Assembly: GCA_015064735.1 (NCBI GenBank) | Contig: SVRP01000005.1 | Location: forward strand, 105,934-161,793 | DNA from: Oscillospiraceae bacterium | Lineage (GTDB): Bacteria; Bacillota; Clostridia; Oscillospirales; CAG-272 | Reading direction: 5' to 3' | Length of the DNA stretch: 55,860 bases | Shown: positions 51,706 to 55,860 of the stretch, piece by piece | Layout: every line of letters starts with the position of its first letter | Numbering within the stretch: the first letter of the stretch is position 1 | The notes under the pieces: generated by a model | The model's database searches: none | What the model was told of the DNA's origin: nothing | Seen by the model: only the letters and a program-made list of their open reading frames with translations | Made by a program: the position numbers and the translations under genes

Positions 51706-53298
51706 CTAAATTTTTTCCATTTCTGTCGCTCCCTTTTTCCTAAGCCATACAAAAAGCAATATAGCCAAAGCAACGAACAAAACGCAGATACAAATGAAAT
51801 ATACCAAGGGACTCATAAATTTGTGTACCGCAAAGAAAAGTCCCACAGCTCCGCCGGCTAAGGCCATTCCGCCGAAGAGAGTAAGCGCTACGCTCATAGA
51901 CTGCTTTATGGGAATTATCTCGTTTGTCCAGTCGAAGCTGTGCTTTTTGAGATTTATGAAAAGACCGAATTCAGCCATAACAAGCTCAAAAGCAAGAACG
52001 GTAACTATCATAAGCATGGAAGATATGACAGAAAGTCTGAATACGGCAATAGCGCATACAAAAACTATTACCGTGGGGACGGATACGATTATCATGTGCA
52101 TGGAAAGCTTTGCGCGAAGTACCTGCCAACCATTCACGGGAATTACCTTAAGTATCCAGAGATTCTTTCCCTCAAGAGAAATTGACGGCGCAGTAATATC
52201 CAATGTAGGTACCATAAAACATATAATGACTGTCAGGACAAGCGCCACAAGCTCTGGTCTTTTGCCAAAGAGAGCGTCGAAAAGCATGCGAAGATCGTTT
52301 GCCTTAATTACAATGGCAACAGCCGCCACTATCAAAAAGAGCAATCCAAGTCCGCAGTTAAGCATATACGTGGCGCTTCCCGTAAATCTCTTGAATTCCT
52401 TACGTAAAAGGGCGGTATTCACGTTCGCACCCTTTGCCTTCTTTTCTCTATAAGCTTTTTTACGCTCACCCTTATTGACGGTAGCCAGCTTAATAAAGCT
52501 CTTGGAAAGAACAATATAAACCGTTAAGAAAAGTACGGCAACGATAGCTGTGAATATAAGCAGCGATACTACGCTGCCCTCTGCGGCGCGTCCCATATGG
52601 TAAAAGGGATAAAGAGCCTTTTTGAACGCGCTTGCAAGTCTGTCGGCATACGCAAGTATATCGGTAATAACGTTGAGCATTTTAGTATACAGAAACCAAT
52701 ACGCCGCCAATAGCGCAATGCTCAATATAACAGCCGCAAAGTTCTTTGATTTCATTCTTCCGCTGATTGCCGCAACTACAAATCCCAAAACACAGGACAG
52801 AACCAAAATAAAAAACGAAAGAACAACGGTAACAAGCAGGGTAAAAACAACTCCGAAAGCATCGGGATTTCCATGTATAAACCACGCAATAACAATGGGA
52901 ATCATTACGGCAAGCTCATAGATAAGCCCCCAGATATAGACACCGAACAAGCGAGCAAAAAGGATAATTCGGGGTTTTATGGGCATTGACAGCAAAAGGT
53001 CGTTATCCTTTGCTCGGTACAGTGAGGAATAGGTGCTGAAAACACTTCCGAAAACTCCGAAGATCATTGCAACAAGCGCTCCTATGGCAATATAAAGCCA
53101 ACCGAGTCCCACCTGCGCAAGGGGCTTACACATGCTTCCGAACAGGAAATAAAAGGATACACAGAGATATGCAAAAAAGAACACAAGCAAAACGGACATT
53201 ACTATAACGCCGCGCTTATCTCTTCTCGTACCGTCTCTCTTTTTACCGTAGCCCGAAAAAATTTCGGACATCTGCTTTTTCATCAGAGCCTTAATCAT
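51706..53298 (-). CDS. ABC transporter permease (ABC-2 type exporter)
   Basis: A 530-residue protein with about 12 hydrophobic helices. SVFSTYSSLYRAKDNDLLLSMPIKPRIILFARLFGVYIWGLIYE is typical of large ABC-2-type exporter permeases in Firmicutes, and ISLEGKNLWILKVIPVNGWQVLRAKL is a second copy of the same pattern, indicating an internal duplication. The ATG at 53298 lies 9 nt after GGAGG and overlaps the ATPase stop. The cargo is unknown; drugs, lantibiotics or cell-wall components are possible. Confidence 0.85.
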   Translation of the reverse strand: MIKALMKKQMSEIFSGYGKKRDGTRRDKRGVIVMSVLLVFFFAYLCVSFYFLFGSMCKPLAQVGLGWLYIAIGALVAMIFGVFGSVFSTYSSLYRAKDNDLLLSMPIKPRIILFARLFGVYIWGLIYELAVMIPIVIAWFIHGNPDAFGVVFTLLVTVVLSFFILVLSCVLGFVVAAISGRMKSKNFAAVILSIALLAAYWFLYTKMLNVITDILAYADRLASAFKKALYPFYHMGRAAEGSVVSLLIFTAIVAVLFLTVYIVLSKSFIKLATVNKGERKKAYREKKAKGANVNTALLRKEFKRFTGSATYMLNCGLGLLFLIVAAVAIVIKANDLRMLFDALFGKRPELVALVLTVIICFMVPTLDITAPSISLEGKNLWILKVIPVNGWQVLRAKLSMHMIIVSVPTVIVFVCAIAVFRLSVISSMLMIVTVLAFELVMAEFGLFINLKKHSFDWTNEIIPIKQSMSVALTLFGGMALAGGAVGLFFAVHKFMSPLVYFICICVLFVALAILLFVWLRKKGATEMEKI

Positions 53299-54007
53299 CG
53301 CTCTCATCCTCCAGCTCAAGGAATACACTCTCAAGAGAGGTGTCGCCCTTGACCTCGTCCATGGTTCCCGACACAATAAGCTTTCCGTTCTTTATTATAG
53401 CGACCTTATCGCAAAGCTTCTCAGCGACCTCAAGAACGTGAGTCGAGAAAAATATTGCTCCGCCGCCCGCACACATTTCTCTCATAAAGAGCTTTAACGT
53501 ATGGCTTGCCTTAGGATCAAGTCCCACGAACGGTTCGTCCATGATTATGAGCTTCGGGTCGTGTATCAGTGCGGAAATGATAGCAAGCTTCTGCTTCATA
53601 CCGTGAGAGTACGAACCCACAGACTGTCCAAGGTCTTTCTTTATTCCAAGCATTTCGGAATACTTCTCTATCCTTTCTGCTCTCTCTGATTCGCCCACAC
53701 CGTATACGTCCGCTATAAAATTCAAGAACTGTATACCCGTCATAAACTCGTAAAGCTCGGGATTATCGGGAATGTACGCTATCTTGGATTTGCACAAAAG
53801 AGGGTCCTTGGTTATGGAGACTCCGTCTATAAATATCTCTCCCCCATCAAACTGCAAAATGCCGCAACATGCCTTTATAGTTGTAGTCTTTCCCGCACCG
53901 TTATGTCCTATAAAGCCGTATATTTCACCGGGCTTTATATGCAAGGTCAGGTCATCTACCGCCTTTTTATCTCCGTAGGTTTTTGTAAGTTTATTGATTT
54001 TGAGCAT
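53291..54007 (-). CDS. ABC transporter ATP-binding protein
   Basis: A 238-residue ATPase. Walker A GHNGAGKTTT, Q-loop YIPDNPELYEFMT, signature SYSHGMKQKLAI, Walker B LIIMDEPFVGLD and H-loop FFSTHVLE are all intact. Note SHGMKQ in the signature, a common variant of SGGMKQ. The start at 54007 follows GGAGG by 8 nt. It energises the downstream permease, with which it overlaps by 8 bp. Confidence 0.95.
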   Translation of the reverse strand: MLKINKLTKTYGDKKAVDDLTLHIKPGEIYGFIGHNGAGKTTTIKACCGILQFDGGEIFIDGVSITKDPLLCKSKIAYIPDNPELYEFMTGIQFLNFIADVYGVGESERAERIEKYSEMLGIKKDLGQSVGSYSHGMKQKLAIISALIHDPKLIIMDEPFVGLDPKASHTLKLFMREMCAGGGAIFFSTHVLEVAEKLCDKVAIIKNGKLIVSGTMDEVKGDTSLESVFLELEDESDD

Positions 54008-54037
54008 AATAATATCCTCCAAAAAGATTCTGTTCTA

Positions 54038-54066
54038 ATGATACCACAATATGCAAAAAAAGTCAA
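54038..54066 (-). promoter_or_regulatory. Promoter of the ABC exporter operon
   Basis: On the minus strand TTGACT (54066-54061), 17 bp, TATCAT (54043-54038). Confidence 0.75.
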
Positions 54067-54084
54067 TAGAATAATAGTTTACTC

Positions 54085-54113
54085 TTGATATTTAAGATTT
54101 TTCATGATATAAT
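54085..54113 (+). promoter_or_regulatory. Promoter of MBL paralogue 3
   Basis: TTGATA (54085-54090), 17 bp, TATAAT (54108-54113). Confidence 0.8.
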
Positions 54114-54142
54114 GAGCAAAAAAATCTTTAAGGAGAAATACC

Positions 54143-55699
54143 ATGAATAACATTCCGATTTTTTGTGGGCTCGAAACCGCAGAAACACAGGCTAACAAAA
54201 ATTCAAGAGTGCTTACTGCGTCGGGAGCGAGCCTTCAAAGCTTTCAGAACTATTGCAAGGAGCTTTCGGTTATCGGATTTCAAAAACAGGAAAATTACTC
54301 AGAGGGTGATCATTACTACGCTTCGTTCTCCGGAAAGGACAACTGTGTTTTCGTAAATTATTTTGATTCCATAGGTGAGATTTTTGCAACCGAGGAAACC
54401 AACTGCGCTTATTTCTCATTTAAGGATAACTCAGAAACAGGCTTTTCCGTCTCCGCTCAGATAACGCAAATAGACCTTGTGGACTTCGGAATGTCCTATG
54501 CTATAAGACTTACCGACGGCAGATTCATAATCATTGACGGCGGTCGTGAATTTGAGGAGGATGCCGCTAAGCTCTGGAAGTGCATAAGTGAGGGTACTCC
54601 CAATGGAATGACTCCCACGGTGGCTTTATGGATACTTACACATCCTCATAGCGACCACTATCACGGTGCATTTACCTTTATAGAAAAGTATTTGAACTCG
54701 GTCAAAATTCAGAAATTCCTGCTCAACTTTCCCGAGCATGACGATTTTGAGCACTACCCTCAGCTTCAGAGCAAAGATTTCCGTTTTGAGGATTCCTCGG
54801 GATACACCAACATTCCCCGTATGTTCAGGGCAATAGAAAAAACAGACGCTAAGGTTTTCATGGCGCACACGGGACAAAAGTACCGAGTCGGCGGCGCAAG
54901 TATCAAAATTCTTAGTTGCATGGATGACACAATTCATATAAGCGACAGCATAAACGCATCCTCTATCGTTTTTCGCATGGAGCTTGCGGGACAGAGCATC
55001 CTCTGGGGTACAGACGGAAGCTTCAGCACAAGCAATCTTGCCGAGCGTTATGGAGAGACTCTGAAATCCGATATTCTTCAGATACCTCACCACGGCTTCA
55101 GCAGCGGCACTGTTGAAGGCGAAATAACAGCATACAGACACATTCGTCCCTCGGTCTGCTTTTTACCCGTATCGGATTTCAATGCTTATTACGTATTCAG
55201 CTCCTTTAAAAAAGGGACAGAATTTCTTATGAAGCACGCTGACGTTGACGATATAATTTCGGGCACGGGTCAGCGCACCGTAACACTGCCCTATATTCCC
55301 GATGCCTACAGAAAGCGGGAGTACAAGGAAAAATACGAAAAGGGGCAAAGAAGCTCGGGAGCGCATACGTGGTTCTTCACCGACCTTTCAACGGCATGCG
55401 AGGAGGACTTCGTGTTTACCGTCCTTAACACGGTTACCAACCCCGCCACTGTTTGGATAGAACTATTTTTTGAAGACTATCACGATAATATAAGACATAT
55501 AAAAATCACAGTGAAAAGCTGCGCTATGAAAAAATTCTCAATTATAGGCGACGAGGTAGACCCGGATGCCGTATTCTTCAACTGGATGTCCTTAAAGGAA
55601 AAGGGTATTCCCGAGAATACGACCTTTGCCGTAAGATTTATTTCGGATATTCCCGTAGTTATCTCGCACCAAAGGCATCAGGCGGCTTATCATGATTAA
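54143..55699 (+). CDS. ComEC-like metallo-beta-lactamase-fold protein, paralogue 3, with ASRT-like C-terminal domain
   Basis: A 518-residue soluble protein. Residues ~1-105 correspond to the N-terminal domain of the two other paralogues. The MBL core is FIIIDGG, THPHSDH (167-172), GTDGS in place of GDGGE, and LQIPHHG. Residues ~408-518 are extra: HTWFFTD, EEDFVFTVLN, TVWIELFFED, IKITVKS, GIPENTTFAVRFISDIPVVISHQR. That order of strands resembles the ASRT family (Anabaena sensory rhodopsin transducer, a small-molecule-binding beta-sandwich): LN, then a strand ending in ED, then TV, then IP-T-FA, then SD-PVV-H-R. AAGGAG precedes the ATG. It is monocistronic and divergent from the ABC exporter. 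The substrate is unknown. Confidence 0.72.
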   Translation: MNNIPIFCGLETAETQANKNSRVLTASGASLQSFQNYCKELSVIGFQKQENYSEGDHYYASFSGKDNCVFVNYFDSIGEIFATEETNCAYFSFKDNSETGFSVSAQITQIDLVDFGMSYAIRLTDGRFIIIDGGREFEEDAAKLWKCISEGTPNGMTPTVALWILTHPHSDHYHGAFTFIEKYLNSVKIQKFLLNFPEHDDFEHYPQLQSKDFRFEDSSGYTNIPRMFRAIEKTDAKVFMAHTGQKYRVGGASIKILSCMDDTIHISDSINASSIVFRMELAGQSILWGTDGSFSTSNLAERYGETLKSDILQIPHHGFSSGTVEGEITAYRHIRPSVCFLPVSDFNAYYVFSSFKKGTEFLMKHADVDDIISGTGQRTVTLPYIPDAYRKREYKEKYEKGQRSSGAHTWFFTDLSTACEEDFVFTVLNTVTNPATVWIELFFEDYHDNIRHIKITVKSCAMKKFSIIGDEVDPDAVFFNWMSLKEKGIPENTTFAVRFISDIPVVISHQRHQAAYHD

Positions 55700-55700
55700 T

Positions 55701-55740
55701 TAAAAAATGCGTTGAGCTGTTTAGCTCAACGCATTTTTTA
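55701..55740 (+). terminator. Terminator after MBL paralogue 3
   Basis: TAAAAAATGCGTTGAGCT and its exact complement, 4-nt loop, ending in a T-run. Confidence 0.9.
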
Positions 55741-55744
55741 TATT

Positions 55745-55860
55745 GTTAAACGAAAACCACCAGCAGTGCTGGTGGTTCCAAAAAGCTTTAGCTATGCGTA
55801 GAAAAAATACCTCCTTTGATGTATAATAAAGTTGGTCTGCCAACCAAAACAATAAAAACA
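55745..55860 (+). mobile_element. Probable left end of an IS200/IS605-type element (truncated by window)
   Basis: A 23-bp palindrome (55755-55777, AACCACCAGCA g TGCTGGTGGTT) resembles the subterminal hairpin recognised by Y1 transposases. It is followed by ATACCTCCTTTG (55808-55819), which is complementary to a strong ribosome site, TATAAT (55822-55827), and the hairpin GTTGG tctg CCAAC (55831-55844). In IS200 elements the transposase gene begins shortly after such a leader and its ribosome site is masked by an upstream complementary stretch. The transposase itself would lie beyond the window, so this is an inference. Confidence 0.55.

Overview
The window is a stretch of chromosome from an anaerobic, spore-forming Firmicute of class Clostridia, probably an uncultured gut lineage. 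The evidence is an intact spoIIA operon (spoIIAA-spoIIAB-sigF), the clostridial gene order around smc/ftsY/nadD/rsfS/leuS, many strong AGGAGG ribosome binding sites, sigma-A promoters with almost invariant 17-bp spacing, BspA-type leucine-rich repeat surface proteins, and several plant cell-wall glycosidases. These assignments rest on reading the sequence and on recalled families; no database search was possible.

Layout. 1-3450: the 5' part of a collagen-repeat lipoprotein gene, a small XRE regulator, and a DUF1538 membrane protein paired with a tandem PII-like protein. 3457-5011: spoIIA operon. 5190-10261: an EF-G-like GTPase, tatD and metG. 10429-14015: GH28-like and GH78-like glycosidases around rpsU, which is only 58 codons. 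14071-25802: a long minus-strand housekeeping run (radical SAM, smc, ftsY, rdgB, yhbY, nadD, yqeK, LCP, rsfS, leuS). 25941-27198: an SGNH esterase, an array of small hairpins, and a Gly-Arg-His tRNA operon. 27379-29864: yqeG, a TIM-barrel protein and an M24 peptidase. 29865-30742: a small plastic zone with two 143-bp inverted-repeat elements flanking a broken LRR gene. 30743-41299: GH43, an oxidoreductase, an AraC-permease-metallohydrolase operon, metY-metA, an LRR lipoprotein and an MscS-like channel. 41408-55699: a GH106-like glycosidase, YgjV, a DeoR regulator, a second metallohydrolase, an aldo-keto reductase with a DUF1893 protein, NSS and TauE transporters, an ABC exporter and a third metallohydrolase. 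55745-55860: what looks like the left end of an IS200-type element cut by the window end.

How the genes work together. GH28, GH78, GH43 and GH106 relatives plus an SGNH esterase suggest breakdown of pectin, especially rhamnogalacturonan. No SusCD-like or PTS uptake system is present and each enzyme has its own promoter. MetA carries Glu111, which predicts O-acetylhomoserine, the substrate of the adjacent MetY; this is a direct sulfhydrylation route to homocysteine.

The most interesting unexplained content is threefold. First, three divergent paralogues of a soluble ComEC-like metallo-beta-lactamase-fold protein lie within 21 kb. They share an N-terminal domain; one is in an operon with an AraC regulator and an anion permease, and one ends in a domain resembling the sensory-rhodopsin-transducer (ASRT) family. 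Second, the DUF1538/tandem-PII pair looks like a regulated transporter of unknown substrate. Third, the hairpin array at 26702-26879 has alternating short palindromes and a conserved 10-nt linker that flips orientation in the middle.
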